Origin: Elymus sibiricus
Taxonomy: Eukaryota > Streptophyta > Magnoliopsida > Poales > Poaceae
Assembly (NCBI GenBank): GCA_039707655.1
Contig: CM077676.1
Coordinates: 453,396,379 to 453,460,378 of the forward strand
DNA: 64,000 nucleotides
Direction of reading: 5' to 3'
Positions within the stretch are counted from its first letter, which is position 1. Each line of letters starts with the position of its first letter. The notes under the pieces are model-generated. The model had not been told where the DNA came from. It was given only the letters and a program-made list of their open reading frames with translations, and did not search any database. The translations under genes were made by a program, and so were the position numbers. Of this stretch, positions 23,211 to 32,407 are shown piece after piece.

Positions 23211-24154
23211 GTCCATTGGTTCCATAGCTTATTTTGTTCAGCTTGTTGTGTTCTGTTTAGAGATCTCCCTGAAAAGAGTAGACTTTTGCCTTCACTAGCT
23301 GGGCTGCAAGGAAAGGGCAAATTAATCTCCATGTGCGTGCTTTAAGTCTCTGCCTATGTAGTGTTTCTAGCATTTTTGGATTCGTGATGGATATGAACTG
23401 GATGCAAACTGTGTGTATGTACATATGAATAATACCGGATGCAAATTCTGTGCATGAAATGTACTGTGTACATCACAGTACAGTGCAGTTTTTTTTAATT
23501 AAAAAATTTCTAGCAGTGGCGGGCAGACCATACTGCTCGCCAGTGGTGCATCTTGCTTCGGTGCAAACTTGCTCTGGTGCATCCTTTAGTAGTGGCGGGT
23601 GCTAGTTAATGCCCGCCACTGACCAGTTAGCAGTGGCGGGCCTGCGCCCACCACTGGTGGCCTTTTAGCAGTGGCGGGCTGGCCTGGGCCCCTAGCCCGC
23701 CACTAATGGTTATTTTGCGCCCGCCACTGCTAGGCATTCCTGCAGTAGTGAGGCGGCGCTGGAGCGGGACAAGGTGGAGGCGCCAGAGGAGGTGATGGAA
23801 GAGGGGGAGGCGCCGAACAAGGAGATGAAAGAGGTGGATGCGTCGAAGAAGGAATGGGGGAGGAGGGGAGGCGGAGGTGCCAGAGCAGGCCGGATTTGGC
23901 ATGGAGGACACCCTGGCGCGTTTCGAGCTCGCCCAAGCGGTGGAGGCGGCCGAGTAGCGGGCCTCTTCGACTCCATCCAGTCACAGCTTAAGGTGGCTAT
24001 AGATCGTCGCTTTATCCACGAAGCGGACATGAAGGGGAAGCAACTCTTCGCGGAGGAGAACAACGAGGAGGAGCCGACGGCGATTCGCCTCGCCGCCAAC
24101 GACCACGAGGCCGGCGGCTCCGACAACAAGGTCATCAACATATCCAATGAGTAG

Positions 24155-24373
24155 TTTACTAGGTTTTTTTTTCCAAAGTACTAGTTCGTAGTTTGTTCTA
24201 TGTTATATTTATTTAGATCAAAATGAACGACGGATGAGTATTATATAAAAATAAGGATTTGGCGTCTGGACATGAGAAAACACGATGCATGATCACAAAA
24301 GAGAGTGTGAAGATGCTTGCTTTATATATAAAGCGGGGCGTGAGCTGCAGTTGCAGAGACAACATGAAGATGT
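24155..24373. other. Spacer left of the Mutator element
   Basis: AT-rich, no gene. Since the Mutator element lies in what was continuous sequence, the right part of this stretch was originally joined to the aspartic protease promoter. It contains TATATATAAAG near 24333. Confidence 0.4.
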
Positions 24374-24382
24374 TCGCAACTC

Positions 24383-24665
24383 GGCAATTTTGACAAATTT
24401 GACCTAAAGTCGCATCTAATTCACAGAGTGAACCGTTCGCGGAAAAAATTCACCGGCCTGACCCTTTCGTGTGGCGCCCGACAGAAAGGCGCCACACTGC
24501 ACTATATGGCGCCTTTGTGTTAGGCGCCACACGCTGGCGCCCCGTGGCACGGCCCGACCCCACTACGCCGCAGTGTGGCGCCTAAGGGAAAGGCGCCACA
24601 CGGTTATGTGTGGCGCCTAGCTCTTAGGCGCCACACATTGACTTATCCAGCAGCGGCCCGACCCC
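24383..24665. repeat. Left terminal inverted repeat of the Mutator element
   Basis: Pairs with 27640-27923 in inverted orientation, with scattered substitutions and a few small indels near 24535. Internal GGCGCCACAC blocks occur five or more times in alternating orientation. Confidence 0.85.
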
Positions 24666-24909
24666 CTCTCCCACCACTTCCCCATTCACCTCCACATTGC
24701 AAGACAGAGCAGCGGCCCCCTCTCCTCCCTTCTCAAATCCCTCCTCAAAGCAAGGTTTGGTCCGTGGATTTCGGCCCCAATCCCTCCCTGAAGGTAACCT
24801 CCCCCGATCCCCTCTCTTTCATCCACGGAAAATGCTCCCATTTGCTCTATTTTTGTAAGTTTGAGCAAACCCTAGTTCTTCTTGAATTTTGGGATGTGTA
24901 TGATTTTGT

Positions 24910-25095
24910 TACACTTTGGTAGGGTTAGGCTTGTTTGTATGCTAGGGTTAGGCTTAGGGTTCTTTGTTAGGGTTAGGGTTATGTTTTTTTGTATGTTAGG
25001 CTTAGGGTTCTTTGTATATTTAAGGTTAGGCTTAGGGTTAGGGTTATGTTATGTTGGTGTTAGGGTTATGATGGGGTTAGGGTTGTCCATTTCAT
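24910..25095 (+). repeat. Telomere-like TTAGGG-rich intron segment
   Basis: About ten copies of GGGTTAGG or TAGGGTTA words are interspersed with TTTGTATG in the intron of the left Mutator gene. They are interrupted and not the exact plant telomere heptamer throughout. Confidence 0.75.
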
Positions 25096-25169
25096 TACGC
25101 AAATGTTGTAATGTTTGGATGAGTTCTTATAGAATTTATTGTATGTTGTGTTGTTTAAATTTTTTAGGG

Positions 25170-25574
25170 ATGGGAAGAACATGTGTTTATGTTCATTACG
25201 TGGACAAGGATGCCTTTTTGAAAGGCAATATTGACCCGGACCCGGATGAGTTTGACATGGTGTTTGAGTGTAGTCCTAGCTATGCGGAGTTGTTGGAACA
25301 AGTCCGAAAAGATTTGAATTGGATGGATCCAAGTGATGTTGTTGAGTTTGATGGTAGGCATAATGTGGGATTTGGAATGCACATTCGCTGGAAGGCCATG
25401 CGTGTGAACTCCGAGCAACGTTGGCTTGCATACAAGGAGACGGTGGCCGAATCACTAGACAAGGCTCTAGAGTTATTTGCCACAAAAAAGGTTGATGCTA
25501 ACTTGCACTTGGATTTGAACCGGGTTGCCTCTCCGATTGTTGATAGTAGTCCTCCTATCCAACCTGCATGTTAA
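25170..25574 (+). pseudogene. MURA-type N-terminal (PB1-like) domain, truncated
   Basis: The 134-residue frame starts at an ATG two bases after a TTTTTTAG acceptor, preceded by an intron of about 370 bases. It holds the N-terminal domain usual in plant MULE transposases (VYVHYVDK start, a conserved PSYAELLEQV helix and a LDLN motif near the end), then stops at 25572. MULE transposases continue for several hundred residues with a DDE core and zinc knuckle, and both are absent here. The TAA lies close to the junction with the opposing gene, which points to internal deletion of the transposase body. Confidence 0.75.
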
Positions 25575-25640
25575 ATAGCTCATTATTAGCACTATTCAAA
25601 GTTGGACGATTGTAGTTGTTTATTGTTCATGCTTTGTTAC

Positions 25641-27051
25641 CTGTGAAGCTGCGTGTCCGTGTCCACCCACTCCGGCGGGTGAGCCTGAAACAAACCAAAT
25701 TGACGACACACACGATGGGGGAGATGGAACTCAACCACCCAATTGCATATCAGTGGGCACTGCATAAGCCAAAGATGTTTTTCCTGCAAGCACATTGGAT
25801 TGAGCTCAAACTGGAATGCATTACCAAAGCTATCTCCGACACCATATGGCTGCCATTCCACCTGCAACACAGCAGAGAAAGACAATGTTCATGTTTTCCT
25901 TTCATGTAGAGGAGTCAAGTTATTGATGTATTGTCAATGGTTACCTGCTCGGCAGTAAGCGAATCCATCTCGTTGGTGTACTGCCTGTACATAATGTTCA
26001 CATCGCTCGTCATCTCCGAAACCACGTCCCACTTGTAAGCCCAAGTAGGAAGCCGTATGGGGTTGTCGTGGTCATTCCAGTCCTTGAACGTTACCCCTTT
26101 AGGGCGCCCAACTGGAAGGCGTTCCCAACTCCATACAGATAGTAGGAGCATACAACCACCAATGCATCCGTCCCTTGAGGACCTATGACAAGCATCGTCC
26201 AACTGAACGCCAAGCAAAACATGTATCAGTTAAGTACAATAATGAAATCTAAACAACAACTAAGTAAAAAAATTTAGTTACCTGCCGGTACAAGTAGGCC
26301 AATGCCGCCGACCCCCAGCTGAACTTGTGGTCGAGGACCGTCAACGCCTTCAGCCACATCCATGGAGCATTCTTGCCGCCGGCGTCAGCGAAGATAGTCC
26401 TAGAGATAACATACCACATGTACACGCGAGCATAAGTCTCGATCACATCTTCAGTGGCGCCCTGAGGACAATGCGCAAAGTTGGCTACGATCCATTTGAA
26501 AGGAGCGCTGGCGGGGACTCGGTGGTATTTCTTCTCTCCCTCTGCTGGTTCCGGCTCCGCAGGAGACATACCAATAAGGGCCTCCATTTGTTGGCGCCAT
26601 CCCTCTGAATCAGTGCTCATACAAAGAGGCTTCCCCTCGATTGGAAGTGCGGTGATCATGGAAAGATCCTGAAGAGTCACGGTCATCTCTCCGGTACGGA
26701 GGTGGAAACTGTGGGTCTCCGGCCTCCACCGATCCGTAAGTGCGGTGATTGCCGCCGCGTTCAGGTTCGGCGTCGACCGGCTCACAAGTTGAATGAAAGG
26801 AAGTAGTCCTGTCTTCTCGATGTACGGTGTGTATCGCTCATCGTACGGCATTGAAGTCGACGCCCCGTGGGACCGAATCTTGAGGGGCGCAAGATTCTGC
26901 AAACATACAAATGATATGATTATGGTTTCATCTTTTCAAATAAACAAAATATATAAACTACCAACTAGTATGCTATCATTACCATTTTCTTCACCGACAT
27001 CAAATAGGACCGGTGTTCAACGTCATAGTAATCATCCAAAAGCCACACCAT
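25641..27051 (-). pseudogene. Plant mobile domain (PMD/MAIN-like) gene inside the Mutator element, 3'-truncated
   Basis: Four exons on the minus strand: 27051-26983, 26896-26282, 26202-25945 and 25861-25641. They are joined by GT-AG introns at phase 0 for the first three junctions and give 387 codons without a stop. The start is ATG at 27051. Exon 2 carries the plant mobile domain core (TPYIEKTGLLPF, then LTDRWRPETHSFHL, GEMTVTLQDLSMITALPIEG and the Trp-rich WIVANFAHCP region). Exon 3 continues with LLLLSVWSWERLPVGRP and PTWAYKWD. Exon 4 holds VEWQPYG and CPLICNWVVEFH. A donor at 25640 would lead to a further exon that is missing. PMD proteins include Arabidopsis MAIN and MAIL1, and PMD ORFs are known in plant transposons. 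The clean splice structure suggests recent activity or recent truncation. Confidence 0.8.
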
Positions 27052-27639
27052 CCTACATATTTCAAGATAATTATATGAGTTATACAATACAATTCATCTC
27101 AACAAATACATCTGAAAAATGATACCACAAAATGGACAAATCATACATATGTTCATACATCTGAAAAATGATACCACAAAATGGACAAATCATACCTCTG
27201 AAAAATGACACCACAAACTGAACAAATCATATAAACAATCATACATATGTTCCATATATGTTCATACATATGTTCATCTAATATATATTCATACATATGT
27301 TCATCTAATATGTTCCACAAAATGGTAGCACAAATGAACAAATCATATAGGAAGACTCATTTCAATAATCATCTACTCATATACGAATCCTCATTTCGAA
27401 TCCAAGCAAATCTTGCCTATCATCCTAACTTACACAAATCTGAAAAAAATGCAATATTTATCGGATAGAAAGATGGGGAACGGAGGAGATTACCTTGTAG
27501 AATGATTTGGGGAAGAAATCCACGGAAGAAAACCTCAGATCTGAAGGATTTTGGAGAGGGGATTGCGAGGAAGAGAGAAGGGAGCCGCCGCCGCCCCCCT
27601 CTACTGCTGGAAGAACTGGTGGGGGTTGGGGAGGGGGTC

Positions 27640-27923
27640 GGCCCGCGGCTGGATAAGTCAATGTGTGGCGCCTAAGAGCTAGGCGCCACACATAACAGTG
27701 TGGCGCCTTTCCCTTAGGCGCCACACTGCGGCGTAGTGGGGTCGGGCGGTGCCACGGCGCCAGCGTGGCCGGGGTGTGGCGCGTAACACAAAGGCGCCAT
27801 ATAGTGCAGTGTGGCGCCTTGCTGTCGGGCGCCACACGAAAGGGTTAGGCCGATGAATTTTTTCCGCAAACGGTTCACTCTGTCAATTAGATGCGACTTT
27901 AGGTCAAATTTGTCAAAATTGCC
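27640..27923. repeat. Right terminal inverted repeat of the Mutator element
   Basis: Inverted partner of 24383-24665. Beyond it, to about 27480, lies weaker similarity including the leader and splice donor used by the minus-strand gene. Confidence 0.85.
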
Positions 27924-28149
27924 TCGCAACTCTAGACATGGCCGTAGAAAAACTGTTTGACTCGACCGTTCACTGTATACTACGTGCTCCACTATTTGCC
28001 AGGTCAGTCGGAGGTCATCACGCGTGCACGCAATGCAAGTCTTTCGTAATAGTATTACGTACGCGTGCGTTCCACTGGCGCCATGGCGTTCGTCGTCAAC
28101 ATCAGCACCCTGGTCTGGTCAAACCGCACAAGCGCGAGCACGCGCTCTA

Positions 28150-28157
28150 CTTATATT
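28150..28157 (+). promoter_or_regulatory. Possible TATA box of the aspartic protease gene
   Basis: CTTATATTC about 50 bases before the ATG is the only TATA-like word in the short promoter remaining between the Mutator insertion and the gene. It is weak as a match. Confidence 0.3.
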
Positions 28158-28203
28158 CTCCCAAAGCCACCAGCTCCATCTCCATCACCTGCCTCCACCA
28201 ACC

Positions 28204-29721
28204 ATGGCCGTGTACTGCTCTCTGCTGGTGGCCTTGTTCCTCGCGCTCTCCTCCTCGCGCGCTGGCAGCTCGTCGGCGTCGGCGGCAACCCCGTATGGCA
28301 TCGAGTTCCCGCAGTTCAACGCCGCCGTCGCCGACGCCGGCTGCGACGGCAAGCTGGTCGCCGAGGAGGAGGATCTCGCGCGCCGGGTTCCCTCGCTCAA
28401 GCTCCACATGACCCACCGGTCCGCCGCGGCTGGCGCGACGGGGAAGGGCTCCTTCTTCCTGGACTCGGCCGAGAAAGACGCCGCCCGCATCGATACGATG
28501 CACCGGAGGGTTGCCCTGTCCGGCTCTGGCGCGGCCCAGCGGGGTTCGGCGCCGCGGCGGGCGCTTTCGGAGCGGCTGGTGGCCACGGTGGAGTCTGGTG
28601 TGGCGGTCGGCTCGGGGGAGTACCTGATGGACGTGTACGTGGGCACGCCGCCGCGCCGGTTCCGCATGATCATGGACACGGGCAGCGACCTGAACTGGCT
28701 GCAGTGCGCGCCCTGCCTTGACTGCTTCGAGCAGAGCGGGCCTGTCTTCGACCCGGCGGCCTCCACCTCCTACCGCAACGTCACCTGCGGCGACGAGCGC
28801 TGCGGCCTCGTCTCCCCGCCGGCCGCGTCGGCGCCCAGGGAGTGCAGCAGGCCACGGAGCGACCCGTGCCCGTATTACTACTGGTACGGCGACCAGTCCA
28901 ACACCACAGGTGACCTCGCGCTCGAGGCCTTCACCGTCAACCTCACCACCACGGCGACGCCAGGGCAGGTACAGGGCGCGTCCCGGCGCGTGGACGGCGT
29001 GGCGTTCGGGTGCGGCCACCAGAACCGCGGACTCTTCCACGGCGCTGCGGGGCTGCTGGGGCTCGGCCGCGGCCCGCTCTCGTTCGCGTCCCAGCTGCGC
29101 GGCGTCTACGGCGGCCACGCCTTCTCCTACTGCCTCGTCGAGCACGGCAGTGCGGCCGGGAGCAAGATCATCTTCGGCCACGACAACGCGCTGCTGGCGC
29201 ACCCGCAGCTCAACTACACGGCCTTCGCGCCCGCCACGGACACGGACACCTTCTACTACCTCCAGCTCAAATCCATCCTCGTCGGCGGGGAGGCAGTCAA
29301 CATCTCGTCCGACACGCTGGCCGCCGGCGGCACCATCATCGACTCCGGCACGACGCTGAGCTACTTCCCGGAGCCGGCGTACCAGGCGATCCGGCAGGCC
29401 TTCATCGACCGCATGAGCCCATCCTACCCGCTCATCCCCGGCTTCCCGGTGCTCAGCCCCTGCTACAACGTGTCCGGGGCCAAAAAGATCGAGGTGCCGG
29501 AGCTGTCGCTGGTGTTCGCGGACGGCGCGGCGTGGGACTTCCCGGCGGAGAACTACTTCATCCACCTCGAGCCGGAGGGCGTGATGTGCCTGGCCATCCT
29601 GGGCACGCCGCGGTCTGGCATGTCCATCATCGGCAACTACCAGCAGCAGAACTTCCACGTGCTCTACGACCTGGAGCACAACCGGCTCGGCTTCGCGCCG
29701 CGGCGGTGCGCCGAGGTCTAG
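28204..29721 (+). CDS. Nepenthesin-type aspartic protease (A1 family), secreted
   Basis: A single-exon gene of 505 residues. The start at 28204 (ACC ATG GCC, a good plant context) is preferred over an upstream in-frame ATG at 28024 because it begins a classic signal peptide, with a hydrophobic core at residues 5-15 and a small-residue cleavage region near 20-27. A propeptide follows. The mature enzyme has the two catalytic motifs DTGS (Asp158) and DSGT (Asp380). The Cys-rich insert between about residues 165 and 235 is characteristic of plant atypical aspartic proteases, and YCLVEHGSAAGSKIIFG marks the second lobe. It cleaves proteins in the apoplast or secretory system; the substrate is unknown. 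No internal stop or frameshift is seen. Codon use is strongly G/C-ending, as in many grass genes and unlike the neighbours. Among the host-gene candidates here, it is the most secure. Confidence 0.93.
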   Translation: MAVYCSLLVALFLALSSSRAGSSSASAATPYGIEFPQFNAAVADAGCDGKLVAEEEDLARRVPSLKLHMTHRSAAAGATGKGSFFLDSAEKDAARIDTMHRRVALSGSGAAQRGSAPRRALSERLVATVESGVAVGSGEYLMDVYVGTPPRRFRMIMDTGSDLNWLQCAPCLDCFEQSGPVFDPAASTSYRNVTCGDERCGLVSPPAASAPRECSRPRSDPCPYYYWYGDQSNTTGDLALEAFTVNLTTTATPGQVQGASRRVDGVAFGCGHQNRGLFHGAAGLLGLGRGPLSFASQLRGVYGGHAFSYCLVEHGSAAGSKIIFGHDNALLAHPQLNYTAFAPATDTDTFYYLQLKSILVGGEAVNISSDTLAAGGTIIDSGTTLSYFPEPAYQAIRQAFIDRMSPSYPLIPGFPVLSPCYNVSGAKKIEVPELSLVFADGAAWDFPAENYFIHLEPEGVMCLAILGTPRSGMSIIGNYQQQNFHVLYDLEHNRLGFAPRRCAEV

Positions 29722-29743
29722 GCCAGGCCGCACCGGCCTCCGT

Positions 29744-29793
29744 CCATCCATTATTCCATTTTTTTTTTGAACACCATCCATTATTCCATTTTT
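29744..29793 (-). repeat. 20-base direct repeat around a short T run
   Basis: CCATCCATTATTCCATTTTT at 29744-29763 is repeated at 29774-29793, with only about ten bases (TTTTTGAACA) between. It has the form of a long target duplication around an extremely truncated minus-strand retroposon tail. Confidence 0.6.
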
Positions 29794-29964
29794 GACTGAT
29801 TGATTGGTCGGTCGATTGTGCCATACGTAGGTAGGTGGCTATGCTAACTGTATTTTTTTTCCGATAAAGTGTGCTAACTCTATTGGAACAACAAACAAAG
29901 TGGTGGGTTGGGTGTAGAAATTTTGGCACCAGATTTTCATGTTTTCATACCTTACGAGAAACTA

Positions 29965-30224
29965 CTTCCTCCGTGCCGGAAAGAGTGTACTTTCAACTTT
30001 ATTGAAAAGTCAATTTTTTTTATGTTTAATCGTATTTATACAATAATGCATCAGCATTTATGCCATCAAATTAGTAGTATTAGATTCATGATAAAATATA
30101 TTTTCATCATATACCTATTTGATTTCACAAACATTGATATATTTTTGTACAAACTCGGTCAAACTTTGAGATAGTTTGACCCTCCAACAAAGTTGGAAGT
30201 ACACTCTATCAAGGACAGAGAAAG
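29965..30224. mobile_element. Stowaway-like MITE
   Basis: TA target dinucleotides flank inverted termini: CTTCCTCCGTGCCGG on the left and, in reverse complement, CTTTCTCTGTCCTTG on the right. The inner arms pair as GAGTGTAC/GTACACTC. AT-rich interior of 260 bases. The right end is more diverged than usual. Confidence 0.75.
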
Positions 30225-30226
30225 TA

Positions 30227-31690
30227 CGTAGGTGGCTGCTAACACTCTTTTTTTTGCAAGACTTTGGGTCTTGTGTTCATATGTAGTCCAGATGGAATGC
30301 TCTGTTTTTTTATTTTCATTTTCTTTGCAGGAAAACTTTTAATCTATTTATCAACTGTCAAGGTAGTACAAAAAACACCAGAAGTAAAATTTACATTCAA
30401 GTCCGTAGATGGAATGCTCTGTTTAGAGTAGATTACTGCTCAGGTGTGTGGAATTAGTTTGGTGCTAATTTTTGTCTTAGTAATCTTGAAATGGACAGAG
30501 ACATACGAGTAAATAATAATGATGTTGAAATTATACATCATGTGCGGCAGAAATATCTTTTGAGTCGTCCTCATCATGAGGATGACTAGCAGCAGAATGG
30601 TCCGTTTTGTTATTTCCAGGGTTGCATTCCACGTTCAAAGCAACGGAACGCGTTTGCGTGCTTGCTGCTGCTTATCCGGAAAGGGGCAAGAAAACAAGAA
30701 CAATCCTGAGCTGGATCGACGCGGTCCACATGCGAACTCGAACCAGTACCTTTCATCAAGAGTCCAACGAGCCTATTGGGGGAAATTACGTGGGATGTCT
30801 TACAGCTAAACCTGGGCATGGGCAGCCTGACCTCGCCAACCAACCCTAAAAACATGGTCGGGCTCAGGCTTCAAAACAAGGCTCGGTGCACATTTTAGGC
30901 TGGGCTTGGGCTTCTGTTTACAGCCTGATTTAAGTCCGGCCCGGCCCGGCGTATCAGGAGCAAATGTATGTCCGCAACCCAAAAACCCATCTCTCGTGCG
31001 GCTCCAATCCCCACAATTCACAATGCCCAACCATCTTCTCACCCCGTCCCCACGCAACGACGGTTGCACCCTCTTCCCCATTCCCAACCCATCACAAGAA
31101 TGGCAGAAGGACGAAGGGCCAGCCCAAGACCGGTCCAGGAGACCAACACGCGACGCGAAGCCCAACAAGCGTTACCACGGCCCTGACTGGGCCCAGGAAG
31201 GAGAGGCTGGCATATTTAGGCTGGGTGTTGGGGGGAGTTGGTGGGCATCAAGGAACCAAGACTTCACTCGGCCGCCGGCTGCCGTGTATTTCTCCTCCCT
31301 CCTGCTGATTGTCATCCCCGAATCATCCAATTTCTTGCTCCGACCCTGTGTAATTATGTTTGTGAACCTAAATCTTAATATGTATCCACTATATATAATA
31401 ACAAGGACCATATCATTTGATATCAACAGCCACCTTTTCCCCAAGCCCCCCCCCTCTCGTGAGCACTGGAGCGTGCAGGTACTCATAGCCTCAAGCAATC
31501 ATTGCGGATCTCGATGTACAAAAGCAGACGAAGGCACCGTGTTAGTATATAGCGATTTCAATGTAGCTATGCATAGTGTGCTAACTCATTACGGTTCGTG
31601 TGATCATCTGTTTTTCACCACTCAATTCCTTGGCTTACGAAATGATATAACAGCTGTTGTAACATTACATCGACCCCAAGATGTGGAAAC
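30227..31690. other. Gene-free stretch
   Basis: No supported gene. A 265-codon plus-strand frame (30906-31703) has no domain and low-complexity Pro/Arg content, so it is not called. The GC-rich piece around 30815-31200, starting CTGGGCATGGGCAGCC, may be a small hAT-type element, but I could not find matching ends. Confidence 0.35.
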
Positions 31691-31784
31691 TGTTGTTTTT
31701 TGAGGGAAAGCAAACGCTTTATAACTTAACGGTGGTCGGGTAAATCACCCGAAACACGAACAACCACTTGGGACGGTACAGTAG

Positions 31785-32407
31785 TGTTGTGGTTTTGTCA
31801 CGGCAGATGTCCTCGTGAAAGGACTTAGTGGTGAGGCCGTCGCAACTAGGTGGAAGCTTGAAGGGGTTGGTTGGAATCGAGAGACGCGAGTTTTACCCAG
31901 GTTCGGCCCCTCGCGATGGAGGTAAAAGCCTACATCCTGCTTGGTTCCTATTGATGATGACGATCTCGATTACAAGGGTGTTGTTTCGCTACCTCTATCT
32001 CGAGAGCTAATTCGTTTGTCTCTCCGGACTTGTCTCTAATTGACTTGTCCCTCTTGGGGTGCCTTGCCCCTCCTTATATAAGTTGAAGGGGCCGGCTTAC
32101 ATGTAGAGTCCTAGTAGGACTACAACTAGTCTATTTTCTATTACAAGTCGAATCTAGTCCGGGTCTTGCTTCCCTTGCCAGGTCTTGCTTCCCTTGTCAG
32201 GGAACTTTCCTCTTCTTGGACCTTCTCTGCGAGTCGGCCCATTGGGCTCCTGCCAAGCCGGCCTCCTGCCGGGTCTCATCACTGGGCTCTGGACTCCTCC
32301 TTGTCATCTTATCTTAACCCGGAAAACGGGGCGACCCATAGAGCCTTCAAGCTCTAGGCCGGGTCAAACCTTTAGCCGGGTTATAACCGTGGGGAATATC
32401 CCCAACA
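31785..32407 (-). repeat. LTR (left copy)
   Basis: Starts TGTTGTGGTTTTGTCACGG on the plus strand and ends CCCCAACA. It matches 35696-36318 along its whole 623 bases with roughly a dozen substitutions seen by eye. Confidence 0.92.

Larger units (their letters stand above)
18630..23750. mobile_element. Non-autonomous CACTA transposon
   Basis: The ends are CACTACTGGGAAAT at 18630 and, in reverse complement, CACTACTGCAGGAAT at 23750. They are flanked by a perfect 3-base target duplication AGG (18627-18629, 23751-23753). Sub-terminal regions at 18665-18905, 20190-20320 and 23510-23735 carry many direct and inverted copies of AGTGGCGGGC, the repeated binding-site structure typical of CACTA ends. 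No recognisable transposase is present. The middle has exon-like pieces only. Length 5121 bases, of which 1.24 kb is a nested element. Confidence 0.92.
18488..24154 (+). pseudogene. Gene-like repetitive ORF interrupted by a CACTA transposon
   Basis: Left part 18488-18629 and right part 23754-24154. Removing the CACTA element plus one AGG duplication (5124 bases, a multiple of three) joins the frames without a shift. The product would have a Glu/Lys-rich middle and a C-terminal piece with the QSQLKVAIDRRFIHEAD pattern, then stop at 24152. An alternative upstream frame (from 18519) has better protein-like composition, suggesting an older frameshift near 18600. I do not recognise a family; similar acidic ORFs recur in Triticeae repeats, so it is more likely part of a repeat than a single-copy gene. 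Confidence 0.45.
24383..27923. mobile_element. MuDR-architecture Mutator element with two convergent truncated genes
   Basis: A perfect 9-base target duplication TCGCAACTC (24374-24382 and 27924-27932) flanks long terminal inverted repeats beginning GGCAATTTTGACAAATTTG. About 280 bases per arm are highly similar, and weaker similarity runs to about 24840 and 27480. The repeats contain several GTGGCGCC/GGCGCCAC blocks. Each arm also holds a leader and a splice donor (GAAG|GTAACC on the left, CAAG|GTAATC on the right), so each drives a gene pointing inwards. The left gene is a MURA N-terminal domain and the right gene a plant mobile domain. No DDE transposase core is present, so the element is non-autonomous. 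Confidence 0.92.

Noticed and set aside
28147..29781. 544-codon minus-strand frame opposite the aspartic protease
   Set aside because: It is the mirror of a GC-rich gene with G/C third positions, which opens frames on the other strand. It has Arg/Ala-rich low complexity and no domain.
30815..31215. hAT-type MITE starting CTGGGCATGGGCAGCC
   Set aside because: The left end resembles hAT-like repeats, but no matching right end or 8-base duplication was found.
30906..31703. 265-codon plus-strand open frame
   Set aside because: No recognised domain, Pro/Arg low-complexity start, composition changes part-way, and no conserved motif or splice context. Probably chance.
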